From the NCBI RefSeq assembly GCF_965219715.1, contig NZ_OZ244785.1, positions 2,790,001 through 2,854,000 on the forward strand: a stretch of DNA of 64,000 bases, read 5' to 3'. Position numbers and translations under genes: made by a program. Of this stretch, positions 44,235 to 53,371 are shown piece after piece. The stretch is from Bacterioplanoides sp965219715 (lineage in GTDB: Bacteria > Pseudomonadota > Gammaproteobacteria > Pseudomonadales > Oceanobacteraceae). The notes beneath the pieces were generated by a model. It was not told the origin of the DNA. It did not search any database and saw only the letters and a program-made list of their open reading frames with translations. Numbering within the stretch: the first letter of the stretch is position 1; each line of letters starts with the position of its first letter.

Positions 44235-44981
44235 ATGTCAGACAACAAGACTCACTTTGGTTATCAAACCGTTGATACTGAGAAGAAGCAGGCCATGGTG
44301 GCCGACGTATTTCACTCAGTAGCAGCGAAGTACGATGTGATGAACGACCTGATGTCGTTTGGTGTTCACCGTCTGTGGAAACGTATCACCATTGATATGA
44401 GTGGTGTACGCCCGGGTGATAAAGTCCTGGATCTGGCTGGCGGTACCGGCGACCTGACGAAAAAGTTCTCTAAGATCGTTGGCCCAACCGGCGGTGTGGT
44501 ATTAGCCGATATCAACTCGTCGATGCTGAATGTCGGTCGCGACCGTCTGACCGATCAGGGTTACGTCGGCAATATCGAATACGTTCAGGCCAACGCTGAA
44601 TGCCTGCCGTTTGAAGACAATACCTTCGACGTCATTACCATCGCCTTTGGCCTGCGTAACGTTACCGACAAAGACAAAGCGCTGCGCTCCATGGCACGGG
44701 TATTAAAGCCGGGTGGCCGCTTATTAGTGCTGGAATTCTCCAAGCCAACCAATCCGCTGATGAGCAAAGCGTACGATCTGTATTCATTCACTGCGCTGCC
44801 GTTTATGGGCAAAGTAGTGACCAACGATTCTGAAAGCTACAAGTATCTGGCCGAATCCATCCGTATGCATCCGGATCAGGAAACCCTGAAAGGCATGATG
44901 GAAGAAGCCGGCCTGGTACGTTGCTCCTATCACAATATGACCAGTGGTGTGGTTGCCCTGCACCGCGGCATCAAGCCGTAA
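44235..44981 (+). CDS. ubiE: ubiquinone/menaquinone C-methyltransferase
   Basis: 248 aa from the ATG at 44235, which follows GAAGGT and gives the known start (THFGYQTVDTEKKQAMVADV); an in-frame ATG at 44196 is not needed. SAM motif I is VLDLAGGTGDLTKKF. The family blocks FHSVAAKYDVMNDLMSFGVH and FGLRNVTDKDKALRSMARVL are present. It methylates the ring of ubiquinone and demethylmenaquinone precursors. First gene of a ubiE-ubiJ-ubiB operon. Confidence 0.98.
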   Translation: MSDNKTHFGYQTVDTEKKQAMVADVFHSVAAKYDVMNDLMSFGVHRLWKRITIDMSGVRPGDKVLDLAGGTGDLTKKFSKIVGPTGGVVLADINSSMLNVGRDRLTDQGYVGNIEYVQANAECLPFEDNTFDVITIAFGLRNVTDKDKALRSMARVLKPGGRLLVLEFSKPTNPLMSKAYDLYSFTALPFMGKVVTNDSESYKYLAESIRMHPDQETLKGMMEEAGLVRCSYHNMTSGVVALHRGIKP

Positions 44982-44990
44982 CGGTTGCTC

Positions 44991-45695
44991 ATGTTTGAAT
45001 CGCTGTTGACCAGCCTGAACAGCAACTTGATGCTGTCTCAGGCGGTACTGGTACCGCTGGAGTTATCGGTTAATCAACTGCTGCAGCACGACGGTGCAAC
45101 GCTGAAAACCATTGCCGCCGATTCCGGTCGCCTGGTGTGTGTCGAGATTGATGACTTTACCCCGGTGTATGTCCAATTGCTGGATAACGGTGTCAGTTTC
45201 AGCTTCAGTAACGAAGCCGCAGCCGATGTCATCATGCGTGGCTCGCTGGTCGATTTTGCCGCGCTGGCGAAAGCCGATAACAAAGCTAATCAGCTGATAA
45301 ACAGCGGCATTGATATGGACGGCGATACTGAACTGTCGATTCGCCTGACCAAGGTCGTGCAGAACCTTGATATCGATTGGGAAGCGCTGATCCAGCCGCT
45401 GACCGGCAGCCTGATGGCGCATCAGATTGGCAAAAGTGTGCGCAACCTGATGAAGTGGCGTAAGTCCACCGGCGCCAGCTACCAGATGGCCGCTAAAGAT
45501 TATCTCGAAGACGAAGCGCAGCTGGTTACTCCGGAGCCCTTGCTGGCAGAATTTGCTGATCAGGTTGATGAATTGCGCTTCGCCAGTGATCGCCTGCAGG
45601 CACGTATTAATGCATTAGCTGCCAAATGTGCCGCGAACGCCCAACCAACCCGTCAGCAGGAAGATCAGCGCGATACACCTGCCGACCCGTCTTAA
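44991..45695 (+). CDS. ubiJ: ubiquinone biosynthesis accessory factor (SCP2 domain)
   Basis: 234 aa from the ATG at 44991; a TTG two codons earlier is less likely. The N-terminal ~110 residues form an SCP2-like lipid-binding domain (ADVIMRGSLVDFAALAKADN). A charged C-terminal helix (~150-220) is usual in UbiJ. It helps assemble the soluble Ubi complex and binds the prenyl substrate. It lies 9 bases after ubiE and 21 before ubiB, the classic order. Confidence 0.94.
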   Translation: MFESLLTSLNSNLMLSQAVLVPLELSVNQLLQHDGATLKTIAADSGRLVCVEIDDFTPVYVQLLDNGVSFSFSNEAAADVIMRGSLVDFAALAKADNKANQLINSGIDMDGDTELSIRLTKVVQNLDIDWEALIQPLTGSLMAHQIGKSVRNLMKWRKSTGASYQMAAKDYLEDEAQLVTPEPLLAEFADQVDELRFASDRLQARINALAAKCAANAQPTRQQEDQRDTPADPS

Positions 45696-45716
45696 TTAAT
45701 TTCAGGACTTCCCTTT

Positions 45717-47369
45717 ATGGCCAATCTCTGGCGACTGTGGAAAATTCTTTTTATTTTCACCAAATACCGCCTCGACAGTCTGGTACCGGTTGAGCAACTG
45801 CCATTATCGTTGCGCATCGCGCTGTGGCTGGCACCCTGGCGTCTAAATCCGGTACCAAGCAAGCTGAGCCGCGGCGCACGATTGCGCTTAGCACTGGAAG
45901 CCCTGGGGCCGATCTTCGTTAAATTTGGCCAGATTCTGTCGACCCGCCCGGATTTAATTCCGGACGACATCGTTTCCGAGTTGCGTCGCTTGCAGGATAA
46001 CGTACCGCCGTTTGATAACAATCAGGCCATCGCCATGATTGAAGATCAGCTGGGTAAAAAAATCAGTGAATTGTTTTCGGAGTTTTCGACTGAGCCTTTA
46101 GCTTCGGCGTCTATTGCACAAGTGCATGCCGCCCGCCTGCCACAAGACAGCGAACACGGTGATCAGGAGGTTGTGGTCAAGGTGGTCCGCCCTAGCATCG
46201 AAAACACCATCGAGCGCGATCTGCAATTGCTGGAGTTAATGGCGCGTCTGCTGGTGAAATACTCCGCTGATGCCCGTCGCCTGAAACCACTGGAAGTGGT
46301 GGAAGATTATCGTCACACCATTTATGGCGAGTTAAACCTGCAGATCGAGGCGTCCAATGCGACTCAGTTAAAACGCAACTTCGAAGGTTCTGACTCTCTT
46401 TATATGCCGGAAGTATTCTGGGAATACACCCGCAGTAAAGTCATGGTGAGTGAACGCATTTATGGCATTCCGGTTGCCGACATTCCTGAGTTAAATGCCC
46501 AGAACACCGACATGAAATTACTCGCCGAGCGTGGTGTTGAGATCTTTTTCACCCAGGTATTCCGCGACAGCTTCTTCCATGCCGATATGCATCCGGGCAA
46601 TATTTTTGTTTCTCGCGAAAACCCGTCTTCACCGCAATACATCGCCATCGACTGTGGCATCGTCGGTACTCTGACTGAAGAAGACCAGCATTACCTGGCG
46701 ATGAACCTGCTGGCGTTTTTTAATCAGGATTATCATCAGGTCGCACAACTGCACATCGATTCCGGCTGGGTTCCGCCAACCACCAAGGTGCATGAATTTG
46801 CCGCTTCCATTCGCAGCGTGTGTGAACCGATTTTTGATAAACCGCTGGCTGAGATTTCATTTGGCCAGGTGTTAATTCAGTTATTCAGCACTGCTCGCCG
46901 CTTTAATATGGAAGTGCAGCCACAACTGGTGCTGTTGCAGAAAACCCTGCTGAATATTGAAGGCCTGGGTCGCCAGCTTTATCCACAGCTGGATTTATGG
47001 ACCACAGCCAAGCCGTATCTGGAACGCTGGATGCGCGATCGCTTTGGCCCTAAAGCCGCCTTCACAGAACTGAAGCGCCAGCTCCCTGGCTGGATCGAAA
47101 AAGCGCCTCAGATTCCCGGTTTGGTACACGGCGCCCTGTCGCGCCTGAACCACATGGACGAAAACCAGCAGGCATTGCAGTCAGAGCTCACTCAGCTGCG
47201 ACTTGAACTGGAAAAACAAAGCCAGAAAAAACGTCATCATATCCTTGGCAGCCTGACCACTGGCCTGGGTCTGTTTCTCTGGTGGCAGGCGTTTGTCCTC
47301 GGACTTCCCGAAATTGCAGGTCTGAGTCTGGCTGGCGTTGGCCTGCTCTGGCTGCTTATTAAATCCTGA
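45717..47369 (+). CDS. ubiB: ubiquinone biosynthesis kinase-like protein
   Basis: 550 aa, the usual length. The atypical kinase KxGQ motif is in FVKFGQILSTRPDLIPDD, and the Ala-rich loop is SIAQVHAARL. The catalytic His-Asp region is ADMHPGNIF and the metal Asp lies in AIDCGIVG. Two C-terminal membrane helices (~500-548) anchor it. It is an ATPase that makes ubiquinone precursors available to the Ubi complex. Third gene of the operon. Confidence 0.97.
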   Translation: MANLWRLWKILFIFTKYRLDSLVPVEQLPLSLRIALWLAPWRLNPVPSKLSRGARLRLALEALGPIFVKFGQILSTRPDLIPDDIVSELRRLQDNVPPFDNNQAIAMIEDQLGKKISELFSEFSTEPLASASIAQVHAARLPQDSEHGDQEVVVKVVRPSIENTIERDLQLLELMARLLVKYSADARRLKPLEVVEDYRHTIYGELNLQIEASNATQLKRNFEGSDSLYMPEVFWEYTRSKVMVSERIYGIPVADIPELNAQNTDMKLLAERGVEIFFTQVFRDSFFHADMHPGNIFVSRENPSSPQYIAIDCGIVGTLTEEDQHYLAMNLLAFFNQDYHQVAQLHIDSGWVPPTTKVHEFAASIRSVCEPIFDKPLAEISFGQVLIQLFSTARRFNMEVQPQLVLLQKTLLNIEGLGRQLYPQLDLWTTAKPYLERWMRDRFGPKAAFTELKRQLPGWIEKAPQIPGLVHGALSRLNHMDENQQALQSELTQLRLELEKQSQKKRHHILGSLTTGLGLFLWWQAFVLGLPEIAGLSLAGVGLLWLLIKS

Positions 47370-47526
47370 GGCTGCGCAACGCAGCGGCAGTATTTAACAC
47401 ACCCGGCCTACCCGGCCGGTTTGGTTACGGCTGAACAGCTCCCGCTCACAAGGCAAAGAGCTGCCAGCCCTGGTTGGAAACGTATTGTTTTCACCACTTT
47501 ACTCGATACACAATCAGGAGCCATTT

Positions 47527-48885
47527 ATGGCGAATTCTCATACTCCTGCTGCGTCAGAGCGCGGCGGCTTTTCCTCCCGTTCCGGTTTTATTCTTGCGGC
47601 TGCCGGATCCGCGATTGGTTTAGGTAATATCTGGGGCTTTCCGACCCAGGCGGCACAAAATGGTGGTGGCGCCTTTTTGCTGATGTATCTGGTGATGGTA
47701 TTTGTACTGGCCTACCCGATGCTGGTCGCCGAACTCACCATTGGCCGTTTATCCCAACAAAACCCCATTGCGGCCCTGCAAAACCTGGCCGACGGTAAAA
47801 CAACCAAACGACTGGCCGGCTTCAGCGGTTTACTGGGCGTGACGGCACTGTCATTAATCCTGAGTTTCTACGCCATTGTAGCCGGTTGGCTGGTTGCTTT
47901 TATGCTGGCTCCGGCACTGGAATTAATCGGCTTAAACGATACGGCAAACTGGCTGACCAACTTCTCTGTCAGCCGCAACCTGAGCATGATGCTGGTGATT
48001 ATGCTGCTCACGGTTCTGGTGGTCAGAGGTGGAGTTAGCGAAGGTATCGAGCGCTGGTCTAAACGGCTGATGCCGACGCTGCTGTTACTGCTCGTACTGC
48101 TGGCTGGTTACATTCTGTCGCAACCCGGTGCCATGGACGGACTGACGATGTATCTGCTGCCGGACTTTTCACAATTAAATGCCGACCTGATTGTCAGCGC
48201 GATGGGGCAAGCGTTTTTCTCCTTGTCGCTTGGTGTAACCGGCATGATGGTTTATGGCAGCTACTTATCGAAAAAAGAAAACCTGCCAGGCTCTGCAGCA
48301 ATTGTTGCCGGGCTCGATACCTTTGTGGCGTTTCTGGCGGGATTACTCATTATTCCCGCGATGTTTGTTGCACAGAAAAATGGCGTCACGATTTACGCTG
48401 AAGACGGCACGCTGTTATCGTCCGACACACTGGTGTTCACAGTTTTACCCGCCATGTTCGATACCATGGGAGCAGCAGGTCCGTTTGTCGCTATCGCGTT
48501 TTTTGCGTTATTAACCATCGCTGCAATTACCTCGACCATCTCGATGCTGGAGTCGCCGGTTAATATGGCCTGCGAGCAATTAAACCAGCCGCGTTCAACC
48601 ATGAGCTGGTTGTGTGGTGGAATAATCACCCTGGCTTCAGCCGTTATTGTTATCAACTTTGAAACACTGTTTGGTCTGGTGATTACCGCAACGACTGTTT
48701 ACGCCCAACCCTTATTAGCCATGTGTTTTGGTATTTTCTTATTGTGGGTATTAAAACGCGATCGCTTATTAAAGGAATTAAAGCAGGGCAATCCACAACT
48801 GGAGCAGAGTCTGTTCTGGAAAATCTGGCCGACCTACGTTAAATACCTGTGTCCGGCGATGATTTTATTGGTGTTTATTAATTAA
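47527..48885 (+). CDS. sodium-dependent transporter of the NSS family
   Basis: 452 aa from the ATG at 47527, preceded by CAGGAG; an upstream in-frame ATG at 47485 lacks a site. The first helix GSAIGLGNIWGFPTQAAQNG is the Na/substrate-binding signature of the neurotransmitter:sodium symporter family (LeuT fold). About 11-12 membrane helices are visible. It probably imports an amino acid with Na+, consistent with a marine lifestyle. The substrate is not predictable. It forms a single unit with its own terminator. Confidence 0.93.
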   Translation: MANSHTPAASERGGFSSRSGFILAAAGSAIGLGNIWGFPTQAAQNGGGAFLLMYLVMVFVLAYPMLVAELTIGRLSQQNPIAALQNLADGKTTKRLAGFSGLLGVTALSLILSFYAIVAGWLVAFMLAPALELIGLNDTANWLTNFSVSRNLSMMLVIMLLTVLVVRGGVSEGIERWSKRLMPTLLLLLVLLAGYILSQPGAMDGLTMYLLPDFSQLNADLIVSAMGQAFFSLSLGVTGMMVYGSYLSKKENLPGSAAIVAGLDTFVAFLAGLLIIPAMFVAQKNGVTIYAEDGTLLSSDTLVFTVLPAMFDTMGAAGPFVAIAFFALLTIAAITSTISMLESPVNMACEQLNQPRSTMSWLCGGIITLASAVIVINFETLFGLVITATTVYAQPLLAMCFGIFLLWVLKRDRLLKELKQGNPQLEQSLFWKIWPTYVKYLCPAMILLVFIN

Positions 48886-48925
48886 AAAGCAGCTGTTTGA
48901 CCAACACTAAAAACAAAACTGGAAC

Positions 48926-48958
48926 AAAGCGGAAGTAGTGGTCTACTTCCGCTTTTTT
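48926..48958 (+). terminator. terminator after sodium symporter gene
   Basis: AAAGCGGAAGTAG (48926-48938) pairs perfectly with CTACTTCCGCTTT over a TGGT loop, and is followed by further T. Confidence 0.92.
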
Positions 48959-49129
48959 GTTGTTAGTTCCCGAAAAATTATTCAGAAAAATGTAAATCAA
49001 CGCGACTGTAAAAGTGCAAAAAAAATCCCGGAAAATAAATTATTTATTTTCTGAACTCCTGCAAAAAAGCCCCCTCTGATCTTTCGTGCGCACAATAAAA
49101 AATACATCTCTACGACAGGACACACGACC

Positions 49130-49858
49130 ATGATCAAGAAAATAGCCACTGCAGTGGGTTTAATGGCTGCCGCCAGCGTAACTCAGGCTGCAGAATTAGA
49201 AATCACACTGACCAACGCCACACACGGCGTATATTTCACGCCGGTATTTGCAGCAGCGCACAATAACACCGTCAGCATCTTCCAAAGCGGCAGCGCCGCC
49301 AGCGACGCATTAGAGTCCATGGCAGAAGGTGGCGACATCTCTGGCCTGGTAACGGCTGCGACCAACGCTTCAGCCAACGTTGCTGACGGCGGTAACAGTG
49401 GCGCACCAGGTGCTTCCAATGGTCCGGTTGGCCCGGGCAACAGCGTCACCTTCACCATTAATACCGACAGCGGTAACGATTATTTATCATTAGCTGCCAT
49501 GCTGCTGCCAACCAACGATGGTTTTGTTGGTTTGAGCAACTGGAAAATCCCAACAACTGCAGGCACTTACCGCATCAATCTGAATGCTTACGATGCCGGT
49601 ACCGAAAACAATGATGAACTGGCAGCATCGATTCCAAATGCACCGTTCGTTTCCAGCTTTGGTACTCCGGGTGGCCAGGGCAACGCCGTTACTTCCGGTG
49701 GTACTGGTGTAACCGCAGCGGGTGACGAAAATGGCGTGGTCCATATTCACGCTGGCAACCTGGGTGATCTGAACAACACCGCAGGTGTATCCGATATCAA
49801 CAGCTCCCTGCACCGCTGGTTAAACCCGGTCGCTCGCTTAACCGTTGTTGTTAAATAA
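49130..49858 (+). CDS. secreted spondin-domain protein
   Basis: 242 aa with a signal peptide (~1-20, MIKKIATAVGLMAAASVTQA). The mature part is one spondin_N-like domain: LEITLTNATHGVYFTPVFAA, ALESMAEGGDISGL, AAMLLPTNDGFVGL and NAYDAGTENNDELAASIP. Bacterial spondin proteins are surface or secreted; their ligands are not established, although animal spondins act in adhesion. The downstream gene is a lipidated paralogue, 23 bases away. Confidence 0.87.
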   Translation: MIKKIATAVGLMAAASVTQAAELEITLTNATHGVYFTPVFAAAHNNTVSIFQSGSAASDALESMAEGGDISGLVTAATNASANVADGGNSGAPGASNGPVGPGNSVTFTINTDSGNDYLSLAAMLLPTNDGFVGLSNWKIPTTAGTYRINLNAYDAGTENNDELAASIPNAPFVSSFGTPGGQGNAVTSGGTGVTAAGDENGVVHIHAGNLGDLNNTAGVSDINSSLHRWLNPVARLTVVVK

Positions 49859-49881
49859 GTCGTTAAGTGAGGAGAGCCGAT

Positions 49882-50637
49882 ATGCGCTTACAAACATTAA
49901 AACAACTCGCTGTTGTACCACTGGCCAGTGCGCTGTTAGTCGCCTGTGGCAGTGATAACGACAATAACAGCAGCAAACCAAAACCACCGGTTGCGGAACC
50001 AAAGTCAGTTGAGCTGCAGATTTCCATCACCAACCTGACGGCTGGCCAACCTCAATCGCCTTCCGGCGTGATTGTTCATCGCAGTGGTTACCTGGCATTC
50101 GACGAAGGTAAAGCCGCCTCGGTTGCGATTGAGCAAATGGCAGAAGGTGGTGACGCTAAGCCCCTGCTGGCGGAAGCCAATGCCAACAGCCAGGTGTTAA
50201 AAACCTATGAAGGCCCGGCGGCCGTTGGCCCGGGTGCCAACCGTACCTTCACCATGAAGGTTGATGGTGTGGATAATACCGCCGAGCTGTATCTCACCAG
50301 CCTGACCATGCTGGTTAACACCAACGATGCTTTTACCGGTGTGAACAACGTGGCGCTGGGGAATCTGGCAGTGGGCGAAAGCAAACGCTGGAACGGCCCG
50401 GTATGGGATGCCGGTACTGAGTTGAACAGCGAAGCGTCGGGCACGATTCCTGGCCCTGCCGATACCAGCTCTGCTGCGGATAAAGGGTTTAACGCTGAGC
50501 GTAACGACCTCAACAACAAAGTGGTATTCCATCCGGGTGTAATCACCCAGGCGGAGGGTCTGTCCAGCTCAGTACTGACCGTTGCCCACCGCTTTGACCA
50601 GCCAGCGGTTGCCATCCGGGTTACCCGGGTTAAATAA
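49882..50637 (+). CDS. spondin-domain lipoprotein
   Basis: 251 aa from the ATG at 49882, which follows GAGGAGA; a GTG at 49867 overlaps that site. Lipobox LVAC lipidates Cys22 with Gly next, so an outer-membrane lipoprotein is likely. A short Asn/Lys/Pro linker leads to a spondin_N-like domain that parallels the previous protein (AIEQMAEGGDAKPLL, LTMLVNTNDAFTGV, WDAGTELNSEASGTIPGP). The two are probably co-expressed, one released and one anchored. Confidence 0.87.
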   Translation: MRLQTLKQLAVVPLASALLVACGSDNDNNSSKPKPPVAEPKSVELQISITNLTAGQPQSPSGVIVHRSGYLAFDEGKAASVAIEQMAEGGDAKPLLAEANANSQVLKTYEGPAAVGPGANRTFTMKVDGVDNTAELYLTSLTMLVNTNDAFTGVNNVALGNLAVGESKRWNGPVWDAGTELNSEASGTIPGPADTSSAADKGFNAERNDLNNKVVFHPGVITQAEGLSSSVLTVAHRFDQPAVAIRVTRVK

Positions 50638-50679
50638 CCCGGACGACACCAACCGGATAAGCCATCAGGCTGACCAGAT

Positions 50680-50717
50680 AAAACCCGTTCTCTGCCCCCT
50701 GCGGAGAGCGGGTTTTG
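50680..50717 (+). terminator. terminator after spondin pair
   Basis: AAAACCCG (50680-50687) and CGGGTTTT (50709-50716) form the outer stem, and CTCT/AGAG the inner one, with a two-base bulge. Confidence 0.75.
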
Positions 50718-50859
50718 CTGTTCATTCACCATCCCGGCGGATAACTTCCGCATTTCCTCGCCATGGGGTATCCTGCACCACCTGATTTTTCTCTTTTGCC
50801 GCCAATAACGGGCAAAAGAACCTGCCGAAGTACCTGCAGTAACAGAGCAAGAGAACACA

Positions 50860-51240
50860 ATGAGCAACTGGTTAGATGCTGTGAAATGGGACAGCGATGG
50901 TTTAGTACCAGCAATCGCCCAGGATCATAAAAGTGGCCGCATTCTGATGATGGCCTGGATGAACCGTGAGGCGCTGGAGCTGACCGCACAGGAAAACCGC
51001 GCTATCTACTATTCCCGCTCCCGCCAGAAGTTATGGCGCAAAGGCGAAGAGTCTGGCCACGTTCAGCAGCTGCATGAACTGCGCCTCGACTGCGATGCCG
51101 ATGTGATTGTGATGCAGGTCGAGCAGATTGGTGGCATCGCTTGCCATACCGGACGAGAGAGCTGTTTTTATCAGGTGTATGAAGACGGCCAGTGGGTCGC
51201 GACAGACCCGGTGTTAAAAGACCCGAAAGATATTTACTAA
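50860..51240 (+). CDS. hisI: phosphoribosyl-AMP cyclohydrolase
   Basis: 126 aa, a stand-alone HisI. DHKSGRILMMAWMNREAL and the metal-binding segment LDCDADVIVMQVEQIGGIAC with HTGRESCFY match the family. It opens the adenine ring of phosphoribosyl-AMP in histidine synthesis. It is separate from hisE, as in Pseudomonas, and heads a gene row running to tatABC. Confidence 0.97.
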   Translation: MSNWLDAVKWDSDGLVPAIAQDHKSGRILMMAWMNREALELTAQENRAIYYSRSRQKLWRKGEESGHVQQLHELRLDCDADVIVMQVEQIGGIACHTGRESCFYQVYEDGQWVATDPVLKDPKDIY

Positions 51241-51282
51241 GCTTGATCCAACATTCACTGAGTTAATGAAACTGAAACAGCT

Positions 51283-51618
51283 ATGAGCGATATTCTCTCT
51301 GCTTTGGGCGATATTCTGGAAGAGCGCAAAGGCGCCTCCAAAGATTCCTCCTATGTAGCCAGCCTGTATCACAAAGGCCTGAACAAAATCCTGGAAAAAG
51401 TGGGCGAAGAAGCCACTGAAACCATTCTGGCCGCCAAAGACGCAGAAACCAGCGGCGATAACAAAGATGTGATCTACGAAACCGCCGATTTGTGGTTTCA
51501 TAGTCTGGTAGCACTGGCAAAACTGGGCGAGCGCCCGGAAGTCGTGCTCGAAGAACTGGCGCGCCGTTTTGATATTTCCGGACTGGAAGAAAAAGCGTCC
51601 CGCACAGCCAAAGATTAA
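51283..51618 (+). CDS. hisE: phosphoribosyl-ATP pyrophosphatase
   Basis: 111 aa. The all-alpha MazG-like fold has SLYHKGLNKILEKVGEEATE followed by KDVIYETADLWFHSLVALAK, which hold the acidic metal ligands. It removes pyrophosphate from phosphoribosyl-ATP, the step before HisI. 42 bases separate it from hisI. Confidence 0.96.
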   Translation: MSDILSALGDILEERKGASKDSSYVASLYHKGLNKILEKVGEEATETILAAKDAETSGDNKDVIYETADLWFHSLVALAKLGERPEVVLEELARRFDISGLEEKASRTAKD

Positions 51619-51632
51619 AACAGCGGATTCTT

Positions 51633-51974
51633 ATGAGCTCACACACCGATTGTCTGTTCTGCAAAATTGTTGCCGGAGAAATCCCGGCCAAGGTTGTGTA
51701 TCAGGACGAGCAGTTGCTGGCGTTTCACGATATTGCCCCTAAGGCAGAAACCCACCTGCTGGTGATTCCAAAGCGTCATATTGAGAATCTGAACGACCTC
51801 AGCCACAGCGATGCTGAACTGATGTCACACCTGATGCTGAAACTGCCTGAGATTGCAGCGCAGCAAGGGTTAACAGGCTTCCGCACCATCACCAACACCG
51901 GCGTTGAAGGTGGTCAGGAAGTCTTTCATATGCATTTTCATATCCTGGGTGGCAAACGCCTGCCGGGGTTTTAA
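51633..51974 (+). CDS. hinT: HIT-family purine nucleoside phosphoramidase
   Basis: 113 aa. The histidine triad is in VFHMHFHILGGKRLPGF, and the start DCLFCKIVAGEIPAKVVY is that of HinT/PKCI. It hydrolyses AMP-linked amides such as amino-acyl adenylates. It lies 14 bases after hisE and before tatA; in other gammaproteobacteria a similar gene is found nearby. Cytosolic. Confidence 0.94.
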   Translation: MSSHTDCLFCKIVAGEIPAKVVYQDEQLLAFHDIAPKAETHLLVIPKRHIENLNDLSHSDAELMSHLMLKLPEIAAQQGLTGFRTITNTGVEGGQEVFHMHFHILGGKRLPGF

Positions 51975-52018
51975 CGATTGAATAAACTCATCAGAGTAGA
52001 AAAATAAGAGGTAATCCC

Positions 52019-52285
52019 ATGCTAAGTGGTATCAGCATCTGGCAACTGTTAATCGTTCTGGCCATCGTTATCATGATTTTTGGTACGAAAAAACTGCGCT
52101 CACTGGGTGGTGACTTAGGTGGTGCAGTCAAAGGTTTTAAGAAAGCCATGAACGACGAACCAGCTGACAAAAAAGACGAAGAAGAAGCAAAAAACCTGAC
52201 TCACGAGAAAGGTGAAGCGCTGGAAAAAGACGCGGATTTCACCGAAAAAACTGCCGAAAAGAACGACAAGCAAGATAAAGCCTGA
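52019..52285 (+). CDS. tatA: twin-arginine translocase subunit
   Basis: 88 aa. One N-terminal membrane helix (ISIWQLLIVLAIVIMIFG) is followed by TKKLRSLGGDLGGAVKGFKK, the amphipathic helix of TatA, and a charged tail. It polymerises to form the Tat pore. Its last base is the first base of the tatB start, so the two are coupled. Confidence 0.96.
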   Translation: MLSGISIWQLLIVLAIVIMIFGTKKLRSLGGDLGGAVKGFKKAMNDEPADKKDEEEAKNLTHEKGEALEKDADFTEKTAEKNDKQDKA

Positions 52286-52596
52286 TGTTCGACATTGGTT
52301 TTCTTGAGCTGATGGTGGTTGCCATCCTGGGCCTGCTGGTACTGGGACCGGAGCGACTGCCTAAAGCGGCACGCAGCCTCGGGCTGCTGATTGGTAAAGT
52401 ACGTCGTACCATGAGCAACATCCAGGATGATCTGGAGCGCCACGCTCGTACCGAAGAATTGCGGGAAAAACTGAAAGACCCATACGCAACCTTTATGGAC
52501 GACGATCAAAAAGAAAAAATGGCTGCCAGTGCGACTGAGACCAAAAGCGAAGACGCCAGCGACAAGCCAGCTGCTAACGAATCCAAACCTTCATGA
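52285..52596 (+). CDS. tatB: twin-arginine translocase subunit
   Basis: 103 aa. MFDIGFLELMVVAILGLLVL and the GPERLPKAARSLG hinge with a conserved Glu early in the helix are specific for TatB. It forms the receptor with TatC for twin-arginine signal peptides. It overlaps tatC by four bases. Confidence 0.96.
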   Translation: MFDIGFLELMVVAILGLLVLGPERLPKAARSLGLLIGKVRRTMSNIQDDLERHARTEELREKLKDPYATFMDDDQKEKMAASATETKSEDASDKPAANESKPS

Positions 52597-53348
52597 GCGA
52601 TCAGGAACAACCCCTCGTTACCCATCTGGTGGAATTGCGTAACCGCCTGCTGAAATCTGTTTTAGTGGTGCTGACGTTATTCCTGGGTATGTTTTATTTT
52701 GCCAACGATCTGTATCTGATCCTGGTTGAACCGCTGTCGACCCTGCTGCCGGATACCGGCAATATGATTGCGACTGGTGTGGCATCGCCATTCTTAGTGC
52801 CATTTAAAATGACGCTGGTGCTGGCGATCTTATTATCGGTGCCGTTTATTCTGTTCCAGATCTGGTCGTTTATTGCACCGGGCCTGTATCAGCATGAAAA
52901 GAAGTTTGGTATTCCGTTGCTGATTTCTTCGGTGATTTTGTTTTACGCCGGTATCGCCTTCGCCTATTACGTGGTGCTGCCACTGGTGTTTGGTTTCTTC
53001 ACCGCCGCCGGACCAGAAGGCATTTCTTTCCTGCCGGATATCACCAATATTCTGAACTTTATTCTCAAAATATTTTTCGCATTTGGTATCGCTTTTGAGA
53101 TTCCAATTGCTACCTTCCTGATGGTATTAACCGGCATTACTACCGTGAAGTCTCTGGGTGAAAAGCGTCCGTATATCTTCCTCGGCTGTTTTGTTGTCGG
53201 CATGCTGGTGACACCACCGGATGTAATTTCTCAAACGGTACTGGCGCTGCCGATGTACTTATTATTTGAAATTGGCGTGTTGTTTTCACGAACTGTGAAA
53301 CGCCATGATGACGAAGAAGAGCAACAGGAAAATTCCATCGCGGAATAA
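52593..53348 (+). CDS. tatC: twin-arginine translocase receptor subunit
   Basis: 251 aa with six membrane helices. The N-terminal HLVELRNRLLKSV and the first-loop VEPLSTLLP with the following FKMTLVLAILLSVPF are family hallmarks. It recognises RR signal peptides of folded proteins. The last residues are acidic and cytosolic. Confidence 0.97.
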   Translation: MSDQEQPLVTHLVELRNRLLKSVLVVLTLFLGMFYFANDLYLILVEPLSTLLPDTGNMIATGVASPFLVPFKMTLVLAILLSVPFILFQIWSFIAPGLYQHEKKFGIPLLISSVILFYAGIAFAYYVVLPLVFGFFTAAGPEGISFLPDITNILNFILKIFFAFGIAFEIPIATFLMVLTGITTVKSLGEKRPYIFLGCFVVGMLVTPPDVISQTVLALPMYLLFEIGVLFSRTVKRHDDEEEQQENSIAE

Positions 53349-53371
53349 TTATCTAACAAGAAGGAATACAT

